64,000 bases of DNA from Burkholderiales bacterium (GTDB lineage Bacteria; Pseudomonadota; Gammaproteobacteria; Burkholderiales; Eutrophovitaceae), in assembly GCA_035560005.1 (NCBI GenBank), contig DATMAN010000090.1, positions 1 through 64,000 on the forward strand, in the 5' to 3' direction. The translations under genes were made by a program, and so were the position numbers. Of the stretch, positions 34,521 to 43,381 are shown one piece after another. Numbering within the stretch: the first letter of the stretch is position 1; each line of letters starts with the position of its first letter. Below the pieces are notes generated by a model, which made no database searches, was not told the origin of the DNA, and worked only from the letters and a program-made list of their open reading frames with translations.

Positions 34521-35327
34521 TCAGCTCGAATACTTCTCCAGCAGCGCGGCGGCGATTTTGTCGAGTTGCGTCCAGAGTTCGGACTTGATCAGCACCCAGC
34601 GCACGGGGCCAACGGAGAAGCACTCGGAAAACTTTCTGGCGACGCGCTCGAAGTCCTCGCGCCGATCCAGATCGTAGTACATCTCCAGCAGTCGCAGGTG
34701 CGGATACGCGGAATAGTGCGGGCATCGCAGGATGGCCTGCTCGAACAGCGCGATCGCGCTTTGCAGGCGCCGGATGCCGAGCATGTCTTCGGCATCTTCG
34801 AGTATTTCTTCCATGCCGGCGTTCAGTACCGGGTCCGGACTCGGATGGGTCTTGCGCTCGCTGAAACCCTTCGACGGGTAGAGCTTTCCGATCGGCGAGG
34901 TGCGGAAGTGCCGGCTGCCGTCGGTCGCGAACCACGACTTGTACACGGAGGGTCGTGGTCTGGCCTTCGCCCGAACTTCGACACGCGACGGACTTTCGCC
35001 ACCGTCCGGCTGCGGGTAGAAGTCCTTGAAGCGTTCGCGGTACAAGTGGTAGTACGGATCCCACACGTTGGAACTCGTGTCCGGATACACGAATTCGTGC
35101 AACTGCTTGAGCGAAATCAGTTCCCTGATTACCTCGGGCGAGAAACCCTGGCGATCGATCCGGCTGGGCAGGATGAGTTCGTCCAGATACCGGACGGCTG
35201 CCGGCGACCCCCAGACTTCGTTGATTTTCAAAAGGATGCGCACGTACTGCCTGGCCAGCTGCTCCGGAAACGCCATCTTCTTGCTCATGCAGTCGCTGGC
35301 AATGCGGTCGAACGGGGTGTCTTTCAT
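34521..35327 (-). CDS. Conserved-looking cytoplasmic protein of unknown function
   Basis: I do not recognise this 268-residue protein. It has no signal peptide. The first 90 residues are helical (ARQYVRILLKINEVWGSP, RYLDELILPSRIDRQGFSP), a middle part (about 95-165) is rich in Pro, Ser and basic residues, and the last 100 residues form TPR-like helices (LGIRRLQSAIALFEQAILRC, HYSAYPHLRLLEMYYDLDRR). An adaptor role is a guess. It stands alone on its strand between two forward genes. Confidence 0.65.
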   Translation of the reverse strand: MKDTPFDRIASDCMSKKMAFPEQLARQYVRILLKINEVWGSPAAVRYLDELILPSRIDRQGFSPEVIRELISLKQLHEFVYPDTSSNVWDPYYHLYRERFKDFYPQPDGGESPSRVEVRAKARPRPSVYKSWFATDGSRHFRTSPIGKLYPSKGFSERKTHPSPDPVLNAGMEEILEDAEDMLGIRRLQSAIALFEQAILRCPHYSAYPHLRLLEMYYDLDRREDFERVARKFSECFSVGPVRWVLIKSELWTQLDKIAAALLEKYSS

Positions 35328-35672
35328 CTCGCCATCCTGGTCAGGAATGTTCGATGCGGTGAGCAGGCCACGGTGCGGTTTCGAGGCTGAGGGGGCAAGG
35401 GCTTCGTTCCCGAACCGGCTTGGACGCCATGTCCAAGTCCCATTTCAGGTCGACACCGAACCGTCCAAGGACCGAGCAAGAGGCAGTCCAGTTCAAGGCG
35501 CCATCGCGCAAGCCAGTGGGTACTCCTGGGCTGGCGATCCGCGGCCCACCGGACCCATTTCACGGACATCGCCCAGCTCACAGAGGCAGGGGAGACCGGT
35601 CATCCGGACGTTGCATCGCGCTTGTCATACACTCCCGCCAACCGCACACACAAGCATTCGTCCAGCTGCAGA
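35328..35672. other. Gap upstream of the PhoX gene; no feature recognised
   Basis: The 345 bases between the unknown gene and the PhoX gene show no coding frame I can support. One PhoB half-site-like TTGTCAT occurs near 35625, without a partner half at the usual spacing. Confidence 0.4.
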
Positions 35673-37091
35673 ATGGACCGTCGCGATTTTCTGAAGCACG
35701 CATCCGCAACCATTGGGGGCATCCTTAGCGCGAAGAGCATAGCCACGCTCACGGCTCACCGGGCCTGGGCCCAGGAGCGGCCAAATCGCTCGCGGGCTTT
35801 CGGCAAGGGTTACGGGGAACTGAAACGCACGCCGGATCAGAACGGCGAATTCGTTCTGGCGCTGCCGGAAGGCTTCCAGTACGTCACGTTCGGCAAGACC
35901 GGCCAGAAAATGAGCGACGGCTTTTCCACCCCGTGCAATCACGACGGCATGACCTGCCTTGCGCGGGACAGGCATGTGGTCCGGCTGATCCGCAATCACG
36001 AGGTGCGCAATCCAGCGGGCGATTTCACCGCGGGTGTGACTGGCCCCGTCGCCACGCGCTACGACCCCAAGGGTATGGGCGGGTGCGTGAGCCTCGATTT
36101 CGACATCCGCCGCAAACGGCTCGTGCGCGACTTCATCAGCATCAACGGCACGATCGTGAACTGTTCCGGCGGCCTTGCCTACAAGGATGCCGGCTGGCTC
36201 ACGTGCGAGGAAACGATCCACGGCCCCGAGCAGGGCTTCGACAAGCCGCATGGCTATGTCTTTCTGGTTTCGAGGGACGCCGAAATTCCATCGCTCGCAC
36301 AGCCGATCGTCGCGATGGGGCGGTTTGCCCATGAGGGCGCGGTTGCGGACAATGCGAGCGGCACCGTCTACCAGACCGAGGACGCCGGAAACACCAGCGG
36401 CTTCTACCGCTATTTGCCGAACGATCCGGAAAACCTCTTGTCTGGCGGCGTTTTGCAGATGCTCAAGGTGCGCGGAATCAGCAACTACAACACACTCACC
36501 AACCAGGTCGTCGGAACGCCACTGCCCGCCGAATGGGTCACCATCGACAACCCAAATCCGGACCCGCTGACCCCGACGACGAGCTGTTTTGCCCAGGGCT
36601 TCGCCCAGGGCGCCGCACGCTTCAACCGCTTGGAGGGTGTGTTCCGCGGCGAGAACGGCAGCGTGTACTTTGTCTCCACCAGCGGCGGCAACGCCCAGCG
36701 TGGCCAGCTCTGGCATTACCTCCCAGGCTCAACCGACAGCGGCACCCTCGTGCTGGTGTACGAGTCGCCGGGGAGCCACGCGCTCGATTCGCCGGACAAC
36801 CTGTGCGTGACCCCGCGCGGCGGCATCCTCTTCTGCGAGGACGATGCGAGCGGGGACAGCGACACGCATCCGCTGGCGCCGGGACACTACAACGTGGACC
36901 GCCTGATCGGACTGAATCGCGATGGCGAGCCGTTCGAGTTCGCGGTCAACATCTACAACACCAGCGAGTTCGCCGGTGCCTGCTTCAGCCCGGATGGTGC
37001 GATCCTGTTCGTCAACATCTTCGGCGAGGCTGTTCCCGGCAGCGGGATGACCTGTGCGATCTGGGGACCGTGGGAACGTGGCGCGCTCTGA
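35673..37091 (+). CDS. PhoX-family (DUF839) Tat-exported phosphatase-like protein
   Basis: The 472-residue protein starts with a twin-arginine signal, MDRRDFLKHASATIGGILSA, cut near AWAQ. The mature part has DUF839/PhoX features: LARDRHVVRLIRNHEVRNP, WLTCEETIHGPEQGF, GRFAHEGAVAD and PDNLCVTPRGGILFCEDDAS. PhoX is a calcium- and iron-dependent alkaline phosphatase exported folded; activity here is not proved. The ATG at 35673 is fixed by the Tat signal. Confidence 0.85.
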   Translation: MDRRDFLKHASATIGGILSAKSIATLTAHRAWAQERPNRSRAFGKGYGELKRTPDQNGEFVLALPEGFQYVTFGKTGQKMSDGFSTPCNHDGMTCLARDRHVVRLIRNHEVRNPAGDFTAGVTGPVATRYDPKGMGGCVSLDFDIRRKRLVRDFISINGTIVNCSGGLAYKDAGWLTCEETIHGPEQGFDKPHGYVFLVSRDAEIPSLAQPIVAMGRFAHEGAVADNASGTVYQTEDAGNTSGFYRYLPNDPENLLSGGVLQMLKVRGISNYNTLTNQVVGTPLPAEWVTIDNPNPDPLTPTTSCFAQGFAQGAARFNRLEGVFRGENGSVYFVSTSGGNAQRGQLWHYLPGSTDSGTLVLVYESPGSHALDSPDNLCVTPRGGILFCEDDASGDSDTHPLAPGHYNVDRLIGLNRDGEPFEFAVNIYNTSEFAGACFSPDGAILFVNIFGEAVPGSGMTCAIWGPWERGAL

Positions 37092-37420
37092 GGGCACGTT
37101 GAGTCCCGGCCGCACCCCGCCAGTTCGATAAGCGGCCCCGCCAGAGCGCGGCTGTTTGCCTTCTTCGACTGCCCGCACAAAGGCTGGTTGTCGTCTGCTC
37201 CCGCGCAAGCCGGAGTGTCCTACAAGCCGCCGATCGGCCGCGGCTGTCGTCCGCCGGCGTCAAGTGGCGGCTTACACGTTACATTGCGTAACTGTCATCG
37301 TCGCGCGGTGGAAGCTCGCGTTGGGGGCGTGCTATAGAAGGCGCGAACATCGACAGTCGTTCGATGGCCTTCTTATCTGCCACCACGAACTGCGCAACGA
37401 ATCGAGCCAGGAGCCCACGG
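37092..37420. other. Gap with no gene; short inverted repeat near 37276
   Basis: The 329 bases after PhoX have no convincing gene. GTTACATTGCGTAAC (about 37275-37289) is a small inverted repeat with 5-base arms and could be an operator; nothing else is recognised. Confidence 0.4.
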
Positions 37421-37612
37421 ATGGATGCGCGCGATCCACAACTGCCGAAGAAGCCCGAAGAGATCACCAATTGCGCCGACTACGTCGATGCGCTGCTCAG
37501 GCCCAAGCCCGGCCCCTACGTCGTGATGCGCGAGAAGATCAAGGGCCGCCGGCTTCGCGATCGCTATCGGGACGAGGTCACCATCACGCGGATCGTCGAG
37601 CCGCAGAGCTGA
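37421..37612 (+). CDS. Small 63-residue protein of unknown function
   Basis: The ATG at 37421 with CAGGAGCC just upstream opens 63 codons: [20 protein letters not shown] and onward to an acidic and basic mix, [20 protein letters not shown]. The composition is that of a soluble, charged protein. I do not recognise it. It ends 76 bases before the bTHX gene and could share its promoter region. Confidence 0.6.
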   Translation: MDARDPQLPKKPEEITNCADYVDALLRPKPGPYVVMREKIKGRRLRDRYRDEVTITRIVEPQS

Positions 37613-37635
37613 AGGCGCGGCCGCTGCTCCTCCGG

Positions 37636-37641
37636 TACAAT
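37636..37641 (+). promoter_or_regulatory. TACAAT -10-like hexamer upstream of bTHX
   Basis: TACAAT at 37636-37641 lies about 48 bases before the bTHX ATG. No clear -35 is visible, so the call is tentative. Confidence 0.3.
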
Positions 37642-37688
37642 TCGCGCGCGCGATGAAGCGCGTGAACCACACGGAGGACGGCAACACC

Positions 37689-37817
37689 ATGGGCAGCGGA
37701 GACCGGCGTACGCGCCGCGGCAAGATCTGGGCTGGAACGCACGGCAAGACCCGTCCCAGAAAAAAGAAGAAGCAGACGACCACGGCGAAACCTGTCGCCA
37801 GACAGCCTGCGCGCTGA
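37689..37817 (+). CDS. 30S ribosomal protein bTHX-like
   Basis: The frame reads 42 residues, [20 protein letters not shown] then TRPRKKKK and a basic tail, closely following the bTHX pattern MGKGDxRTRRGKI...GTYGKTR. bTHX is a very small, highly basic protein of the small ribosomal subunit. It is shorter than most annotation cut-offs. GGAGG at 37673-37677 is 11 bases before the ATG. A strong terminator follows. Confidence 0.88.
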   Translation: MGSGDRRTRRGKIWAGTHGKTRPRKKKKQTTTAKPVARQPAR

Positions 37818-37832
37818 GGCATCCGACTCTCA

Positions 37833-37865
37833 CGCCCGCGAACGGTTCGCGGGCGTTGCTTTTTC
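37833..37865 (+). terminator. Rho-independent terminator after bTHX
   Basis: CGCCCGCGAA at 37833-37842 pairs with TTCGCGGGCG at 37846-37855, followed by TTGCTTTTT. It ends bTHX and faces the convergent DHDPS-like gene. Confidence 0.85.
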
Positions 37866-37868
37866 CGC

Positions 37869-38768
37869 TCAGGGCAGCGGGCCGAGCGCCCGCGCGTAGC
37901 GCTGCACGCACCGCAGGCCGAACTCGGTGGGTGCCTGCGCCGGCGCGCGATCGTGCACCGGGCCCAGTCCGAGGCGAGCGGCCGCCAGCCGCTTGCCGTA
38001 GCAGACCAGGTGTTCCACCGACTGCATCGCGAACACGATGGCCGGGAGAATCTCCCGGTACAACGCCTCCGCACGCGCCTCCTCGCCGGCGCGCATGAGG
38101 TCGAAAATCCGAGCCTGACGCTCCATGGTGTCGATTCCAGGCACCATGCCCGCGCATCCGGCGCGCAGATTGTCGGTGAGTTCCAGTCCCGCCCGCCCGT
38201 TGAAGACCGCGAGCCTGCCCCCGGTCTGCTCGATCAGCTCGCGGATCAGCAATGCCGGGCCTTCGCCTTTGAGCACGGTGAAGTGGGTGTGCGTACGCGC
38301 AAGGCGCGCGATCCCCGCGTGGCTCAGCCCGACGCCGATGTATTCGGGGGCGTTCTGCACCGCCACCGTCATGTCCAGACGCTCCATCACCTCGCTGAAG
38401 AAGGGCACGAGTTCGGCATCGCCCGCACCCGCGATGCGCGGCGGTTGCAGAATCACCCACGCCGCGCCCAGGGAATGCGCAAAGCGGGCGAAGGCGACCT
38501 GCTCCGCGACCGTCGCGCCGACCACGGTCACGGCGAGCGGCAGGCGGCCGGCCAGCTCCTCGGCCACCCACTCGACCAGCGTGCGCCGCTCGGACTCGGC
38601 GAGCTTGGCGACCTCGGTGGCCAGCCCCAGCGCTGCGACGCCATGCACGGCGCTCTTCACGCAGGCCTCGACCTGTCGGCGCATCGCGGCGCGGTCCAGA
38701 CGGCCCTTCGCGTCGAAGAAGGCGTAGAGCATGGAATAGATCCCCGCAGGCTGCGTGATCGCCGGCAT
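37869..38768 (-). CDS. Dihydrodipicolinate synthase/N-acetylneuraminate lyase family aldolase
   Basis: The 299-residue protein has the class I aldolase barrel with the Schiff-base lysine K167 in FTVLKGEGP and the conserved tyrosine Y143 in APEYIG. Family members cleave or form pyruvate-based compounds. The ATG at 38768 is preceded by GGGAGGAA. It is divergent from the exported RraA-like gene, with 73 bases between the starts, hinting at shared regulation and possibly a shared pathway in oxo-acid catabolism. Confidence 0.83.
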   Translation of the reverse strand: MPAITQPAGIYSMLYAFFDAKGRLDRAAMRRQVEACVKSAVHGVAALGLATEVAKLAESERRTLVEWVAEELAGRLPLAVTVVGATVAEQVAFARFAHSLGAAWVILQPPRIAGAGDAELVPFFSEVMERLDMTVAVQNAPEYIGVGLSHAGIARLARTHTHFTVLKGEGPALLIRELIEQTGGRLAVFNGRAGLELTDNLRAGCAGMVPGIDTMERQARIFDLMRAGEEARAEALYREILPAIVFAMQSVEHLVCYGKRLAAARLGLGPVHDRAPAQAPTEFGLRCVQRYARALGPLP

Positions 38769-38841
38769 TTCATTCCTCCCTGCCGCTGCGTGTAACATCG
38801 TCGCGGCTCATCGTAGCAACAACAGCCGGAGGAGATCGCTC

Positions 38842-39564
38842 ATGGTGCTTCGTCTGCTCTTGGCGGCCATCGCCGCCATCCTCGTTCAGCCCGCAATGGC
38901 GGCCCTGCCGCCGGAAGAAATCATCGCCGCGCTCAGACGGCCCGAGAACAGCACCGGCAACATTGCCGACGCGGTGGAAGAAGCCACCGGCGCGCGCGGC
39001 TGGATGAGCGCAGACATGAAGCCGATCATGGACGGCAAGATCGTGGGGCGCGCCTGGACCGCGTTGCTGCGCCCGGTGCTGAAGAGCGACGAGCGCAAGT
39101 ACCCGAACTTCGCGCTGCAAGTCCTCGACGAGGCGCCGGCGGGCAGCGTGCTGGTGTACGTGCTGGAGGGCGGCCTCGAAATCGCGGGCATGGGCAACCT
39201 GATGGCCACCACCGCCAAGGTGCGCGGCCTGGAAGGCACGGTCATCGACGGCGCGGTGCGCGACGTCTCCGAGATCCGCCGCATCGGCCACCCGGTGTTC
39301 GCGCGGCGCATCAGCCCTGCCACCTCGGTCGGCCGCCTGGTCAGCGTCGCCAAGCAGGTGCCGGTCAAGTGCGCGGAGATCACGGTGCATCCGGGGGACT
39401 ACATCGTGGGAGACCCGGACGGCGTCGTGGTCGTGCCGCAGGCGGCGGCGCAGCGCGTCGTGGAGTTGCTGCGGCAATACGACGAGAAGGAATCGAAGAT
39501 GATCCCCATCATCCAGCGCGAAAAATCAATGCTCAAGGCGCTGGAAATCTACCAGCGCTACTGA
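38842..39564 (+). CDS. RraA-family protein with an apparent signal peptide
   Basis: The 240-residue protein has the RraA/HMG-aldolase core: GNLMATTAKVRGLEGTVIDG, the Arg-Asp pair in DGAVRDVSEI and GDPDGVVVVPQ. The first 20 residues, MVLRLLLAAIAAILVQPAMA, read as a Sec signal cut before ALPPEE. Known relatives are cytoplasmic 4-hydroxy-4-methyl-2-oxoglutarate/4-carboxy-4-hydroxy-2-oxoadipate aldolases or RNase E inhibitors, so an exported form is unusual. GGAGGA lies upstream of the ATG. Confidence 0.8.
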   Translation: MVLRLLLAAIAAILVQPAMAALPPEEIIAALRRPENSTGNIADAVEEATGARGWMSADMKPIMDGKIVGRAWTALLRPVLKSDERKYPNFALQVLDEAPAGSVLVYVLEGGLEIAGMGNLMATTAKVRGLEGTVIDGAVRDVSEIRRIGHPVFARRISPATSVGRLVSVAKQVPVKCAEITVHPGDYIVGDPDGVVVVPQAAAQRVVELLRQYDEKESKMIPIIQREKSMLKALEIYQRY

Positions 39565-39682
39565 CCGGGATGAGGCGGGGCCGGACTCGGCCTATACTTA
39601 GGCTAGGCGCCGAGGGACGCTCCGGGCAGGTTTTGGATCGCAAGCCTGACGGTATTCCATAGACTGCAGGAGGCAGAACGCT

Positions 39683-39898
39683 ATGGTCGAGCTCACCGAG
39701 GAAGAGGCAGCGCTGATTCGCCGCAAGATCGAGGCGCTCAAGGTGGAGCACCGCGACCTCGACGACGTGATCGCGCGTCTATCCCAGGACCCCACCCAGG
39801 ACGAGCTGCAAATCCGGCGGCTCAAGCGCCGCAAGCTGCTGCTCAAGGACCAGATCGCCCTGCTCGAGCGACAACTGGTTCCCGATATTCCGGCCTGA
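39683..39898 (+). CDS. YdcH-family (DUF465) small coiled-coil protein
   Basis: The 71-residue protein is highly charged and helical, with the DUF465 signature RRKIEALKVEHRDLDDVIAR and RRLKRRKLLLKDQIALLE. It is a short coiled coil of unknown function. It stands between the RraA-like gene and a convergent cytochrome gene. Confidence 0.85.
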   Translation: MVELTEEEAALIRRKIEALKVEHRDLDDVIARLSQDPTQDELQIRRLKRRKLLLKDQIALLERQLVPDIPA

Positions 39899-39904
39899 GT
39901 CGGC

Positions 39905-40195
39905 CTAGCACGACACCGGGCAGGGAACCTTGTAATACTGCTCTGCGAGGTAGCTGGCAACCAGGTCAATGTCCGCGTCGCTCCAGTTCAGCATCACGTT
40001 GCCCTGCCAACGCGCGACCTGCGCCCGGATGCCCGGGTAGTCGTTGGCCACGCGTTCCTTGCGCGTGTAGACGCGGGTATCGTGGCACATCACGCAGTAG
40101 GTATCGTGCAGGGTACGGGCGCGCGCGCCGGCCGCCTGTGCTGTTCCGGCGGCTACGAACAGGGCAGCACCACAAAGTGCGAGCTTGCGGACCAT
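39905..40195 (-). CDS. Small monoheme c-type cytochrome
   Basis: The 96-residue protein has a signal peptide MVRKLALCGAALFVAAGTAQ and one heme site CVMCH in HDTYCVMCHDTRVYTR. The C terminus DIDLVASYLAEQYYKVPC gives a plausible axial-ligand region; no clear Met-axial motif is identified, so ligation is uncertain. It is periplasmic. AAGGAGGT is a perfect ribosome-binding site before the ATG at 40195. Electron partner unknown. Confidence 0.85.
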   Translation of the reverse strand: MVRKLALCGAALFVAAGTAQAAGARARTLHDTYCVMCHDTRVYTRKERVANDYPGIRAQVARWQGNVMLNWSDADIDLVASYLAEQYYKVPCPVSC

Positions 40196-40325
40196 GTCTG
40201 ACCTCCTTATTCGGCCGGGGCACTGTAGCCGGACCGTGCCCGCCGGTGATTGACTTCGATCAACAACGCCCTGGAAACCCACTGGGTCGGTTCAGGGTCT
40301 ACGCTTAAACCGTGGAGATTCTTTG

Positions 40326-40697
40326 ATGCCGCGCCGTCTCCTGCTTGTCGCCGTGATGGCCGCCGCGCTGCTTGGTGCCGGCTGTGCCGGCCTGCAGCGC
40401 CGCCCGCCGCCAACCCTGGAAGAAATCGTCCAGATGAGCAAGGAGGGCATGCCGGCCGAGCAGATTATCCAGCGGTTGCGGGAGAGTCGTGCCGTGTACC
40501 GGGTGAGCGGCTCGCAGCTCGCCAGGCTGCACGACGAAGGCGTTCCGGAAGCGGTGCTCGACTACATTCAACAGGCTTACATCGACGACGTGCGGTGGCG
40601 CGAGCGCATGTACTATCACGATCACCTGTGGATGTACGGCTGCATCGGCTGCTACTACCGGCCGTGGGCTCCGCCCTACTTCATCATCCCGTACTGA
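40326..40697 (+). CDS. Lipoprotein with a 50-residue helical module, aromatic tail
   Basis: The 123-residue protein has lipobox LLGAGC. Residues about 40-95 form a module with ESRAVYRVSGSQLARLHDEG VPEAVLDYIQQ-like pattern, and the end is rich in Tyr, Trp and Cys (YYHDHLWMYGCIGCYYRPW). The module recurs in the next gene. GGAG lies 9 bases before the ATG. The next gene follows after 45 bases in the same direction. Confidence 0.75.
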   Translation: MPRRLLLVAVMAAALLGAGCAGLQRRPPPTLEEIVQMSKEGMPAEQIIQRLRESRAVYRVSGSQLARLHDEGVPEAVLDYIQQAYIDDVRWRERMYYHDHLWMYGCIGCYYRPWAPPYFIIPY

Positions 40698-40742
40698 CCG
40701 CGCCGCGTTGACGGATCCGCGCGACGCAGGAGGCCAGACATC

Positions 40743-41540
40743 ATGAGGATCACGCCAGAGAAAACGCCCGCATCGCTGCGCTGCCGGGCATCGCTCCCGA
40801 TGGCCGCGGCATTGCTCCTTGCCACCGCACTGCAGGGCTGCGCCGTGTCCTCGCGCACGGTGACGCCGATCTCGCGAGTGGTCGAGATCAGCCGCGAGAG
40901 TGCTTCGCCGGAGCTTGCGCTCTCGCGCCTACGAGAAAGCAGGACGACCTACGCTCTGCGCGGCTCCGACTTCGCGAAGCTGGACCGGCTCGGTGTCCCC
41001 GCCGCGGTGCTCGATCACCTGCAGCAGTCCTTCGTGAACGACATCGATCTGCTGACTCGCTACTGGGTGCTGGGAGAATCGCTGGGTGGCTGCAGCGCCT
41101 GCTACCCGCAGCCGGTCAATCTCGCTGCTCTGGATGCCGGCAGCAACGGCATGGCAAGCGCCACGGACCTGGGCCGGTACTACAACTACGCGCGCCCGCC
41201 GGGGGTGCCGGATTGGGTTCCCGCCTCCCCCAACACTTTCAACGCACCGCGGCTCACGGTCGGCGAAGTGGCCGCGGCGGCCAGGCAGAACGTGCCCACC
41301 GAAGAGCTGGTAAGACGAGTGGAGAATTCCTACCTGGATGGCCTGATCGCCACCGGTGGTTTCAAGGGCGTGAGCACCCATCTAGAAGCCGGGCTCAAGG
41401 GCTCGGAACTGGCCGCGCTCGGGCGCGAAGGCGTGCCCGAGCCCGTGCTCGACGCGATCCAGGCGAAGTTCCTCGCGCAATGGATCGAGTTCGCGCGCAT
41501 TCGCTATCAGAGCTGGGGCAAAGGCGGTCCGGAGCCGTGA
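40743..41540 (+). CDS. Lipoprotein with two copies of the same helical module
   Basis: The 265-residue protein has a long signal with lipobox LQGC. Residues about 45-100 (ESRTTYALRGSDFAKLDRLG, VPAAVLDHLQQSFVND) repeat the module of the preceding gene, and residues about 205-250 (GLKGSELAALGREGVPEPVL, DAIQAKFLAQ) give a second, weaker copy. The linker between is Pro/Asn-rich. Localisation should be the outer membrane or periplasm. I do not recognise the family. Confidence 0.72.
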   Translation: MRITPEKTPASLRCRASLPMAAALLLATALQGCAVSSRTVTPISRVVEISRESASPELALSRLRESRTTYALRGSDFAKLDRLGVPAAVLDHLQQSFVNDIDLLTRYWVLGESLGGCSACYPQPVNLAALDAGSNGMASATDLGRYYNYARPPGVPDWVPASPNTFNAPRLTVGEVAAAARQNVPTEELVRRVENSYLDGLIATGGFKGVSTHLEAGLKGSELAALGREGVPEPVLDAIQAKFLAQWIEFARIRYQSWGKGGPEP

Positions 41541-41585
41541 ATCCTCAGGCGCCGGTTCTGAAGACGCCGGTGCCGCGCAAGGGGA

Positions 41586-43271
41586 TCAGTCGTCGAACGC
41601 ATCCGTCACCGCGCCCCGGGACGCGGTGGAGACAAGACGGATGTACTTCGCGAGCAGCCCGCGCCTGTATTTCGGCTCCGGCTGCTTCCACGCCGCCCGC
41701 CGCCGCGCCAGTTCATCGTCGGAGACGTTGAGCTGGATGAGCCGCTTGTGCGCGTCGATCGTGATTGAATCGCCCTCCTTTACCAGCGCGATCGTTCCAC
41801 CGACGAAGGCCTCCGGGGCGACATGGCCGACCACCATGCCCCAGGTGCCGCCGGAAAAGCGCCCGTCGGTAATCAGGCCCACCGACTCGCCGAGGCCTTG
41901 GCCGATCAGCGCGGCGGTCGGCGCGAGCATCTCCTGCATGCCCGGACCGCCTTTCGGACCTTCGTAGCGGATGACGACGACGTCACCCGCCTTGATCTTC
42001 TTGTCGATGATCGCCTGCATCGCTTCCGGCTCGGAATCGAAAACCCGCGCCGGGCCAGTGATCGACGGGTTCTTCAACCCCGCGATCTTTGCCACACAGC
42101 CCTCGGGAGAGAGGTTGCCTCGCAGAATCGCGAGGTGGCCTTGGGGATACATCGGCTTGCTCCACGGCCGGATCACGTCCTGATCGGCACGCGGCTCGTC
42201 GGGCACGTCCTTCAGCTCCTCGGCGATGGTTCTGCCGGTGATGGTCAGGCAGTCGCCATGCAGCAGCCCGTGGTTGAGCAGCATCTTGAGGACTTGCGGG
42301 ACGCCGCCCGCGCGATGGAAGTCCGTCGCCATGTAGCGACCCGATGGCTTCAGATCGCACAGCACCGGAACCTTCTGGCGGATGCCCTCGAAGTCGTCGA
42401 TGGTCCACGCGACTTCGGCCGCCGAGGCGATCGACAGATAATGCAGCACGGCGTTGGTGGAGCCGCCGGTCGCCATCACCAGCGCGATGGCGTTCTCGAT
42501 CGCCTTGCGCGTGATGATGTCGCGCGGGCGGATGTTCCTCCGTATCGCGTTGACCAGTACGCGCGCCGACTCCGCAGCCGATTCGGCCTTCTCCGGATCG
42601 GGCGAAGCCATCTGCGAGGAGCCCAGCAGGCTCATGCCCAGCGCCTCGAACGAGGACGACATCGTGTTCGCCGTGTACATGCCGCCACAGGCGCCCACCG
42701 TCGGACAGGCGTTCTTCTCGATACCCTCGAAATCCTCCCGGCTCATCTTGCCCGCGGTGAACGCCCCGACGGCCTCGAAGGGACTCACGATCGACAGAGC
42801 CTGCCCCTTCCAGTTGCCCGGCTTGATGGTGCCGGCGTAGACGTAGATCGCGGGCACGTTCATGCGCGCGATCGCCATCATCCCGCCCGGCATGTTCTTG
42901 TCGCAGCCGCCAACCACCAGGACGCCGTCCATCATCTGACCGTTGACCGCGGTCTCGATGGCGTCGGCGATCACCTCGCGCGACACGAGCGAGTACTTCA
43001 TGCCCTCGGTGCCCATGCCGATGCCGTCGGTGACGGTGGGCACGCCGAAGACCTGCGGCTTGGCGCCGGCTGCTTCCAGTGCCGCCATGGCGCGATCGAC
43101 CAGCGGCTGAATGCCCGCGTTGCACGGATTCATCGTCGAATGGCCGTTGGCCACGCCGACGATGGGCTTGTCGAAATCGCCGTTCTTGAAACCCACCGCG
43201 CGCAGCATGGCGCGGTTCGGGGAACGCGCCACCCCTTGGGTGATCAATCGGCTGCGCCAGTTGTCCGCCAT
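41586..43271 (-). CDS. ilvD: Dihydroxy-acid dehydratase
   Basis: The 561-residue protein is a full-length IlvD. The cysteines that hold the iron-sulfur cluster are seen in [19 protein letters not shown] and [13 protein letters not shown]. It dehydrates dihydroxy acids in isoleucine and valine synthesis, in the cytoplasm. GAGGAGGGA supports the ATG at 43271. It is divergent from a LysR-type regulator that may control it. Confidence 0.93.
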   Translation of the reverse strand: MADNWRSRLITQGVARSPNRAMLRAVGFKNGDFDKPIVGVANGHSTMNPCNAGIQPLVDRAMAALEAAGAKPQVFGVPTVTDGIGMGTEGMKYSLVSREVIADAIETAVNGQMMDGVLVVGGCDKNMPGGMMAIARMNVPAIYVYAGTIKPGNWKGQALSIVSPFEAVGAFTAGKMSREDFEGIEKNACPTVGACGGMYTANTMSSSFEALGMSLLGSSQMASPDPEKAESAAESARVLVNAIRRNIRPRDIITRKAIENAIALVMATGGSTNAVLHYLSIASAAEVAWTIDDFEGIRQKVPVLCDLKPSGRYMATDFHRAGGVPQVLKMLLNHGLLHGDCLTITGRTIAEELKDVPDEPRADQDVIRPWSKPMYPQGHLAILRGNLSPEGCVAKIAGLKNPSITGPARVFDSEPEAMQAIIDKKIKAGDVVVIRYEGPKGGPGMQEMLAPTAALIGQGLGESVGLITDGRFSGGTWGMVVGHVAPEAFVGGTIALVKEGDSITIDAHKRLIQLNVSDDELARRRAAWKQPEPKYRRGLLAKYIRLVSTASRGAVTDAFDD

Positions 43272-43344
43272 CCGTCCCTCCTCTGAGCGACCGCTTTGTT
43301 CGAAGCCGCGTAGTTTCGCGCTTCGCGGCATTCGCTGTCCAATA

Positions 43345-43366
43345 TATCATTCGTACAGTACTGATA
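43345..43366. promoter_or_regulatory. Dyad in the ilvD-lysR divergent region, possible LysR operator
   Basis: In an AT-rich pocket, TATCA at 43345-43349 pairs with TGATA at 43362-43366, around a GTACAGTAC core. LysR-type regulators bind such dyads between divergent genes. The spacing does not fit a standard consensus, so this is tentative. Confidence 0.35.
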
Positions 43367-43381
43367 GCTTCCGCAAATCTC

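Noticed and set aside
35600-35640. PhoB box before PhoX
   Set aside because: Only a half-site TTGTCAT is seen; no second half at the correct spacing.
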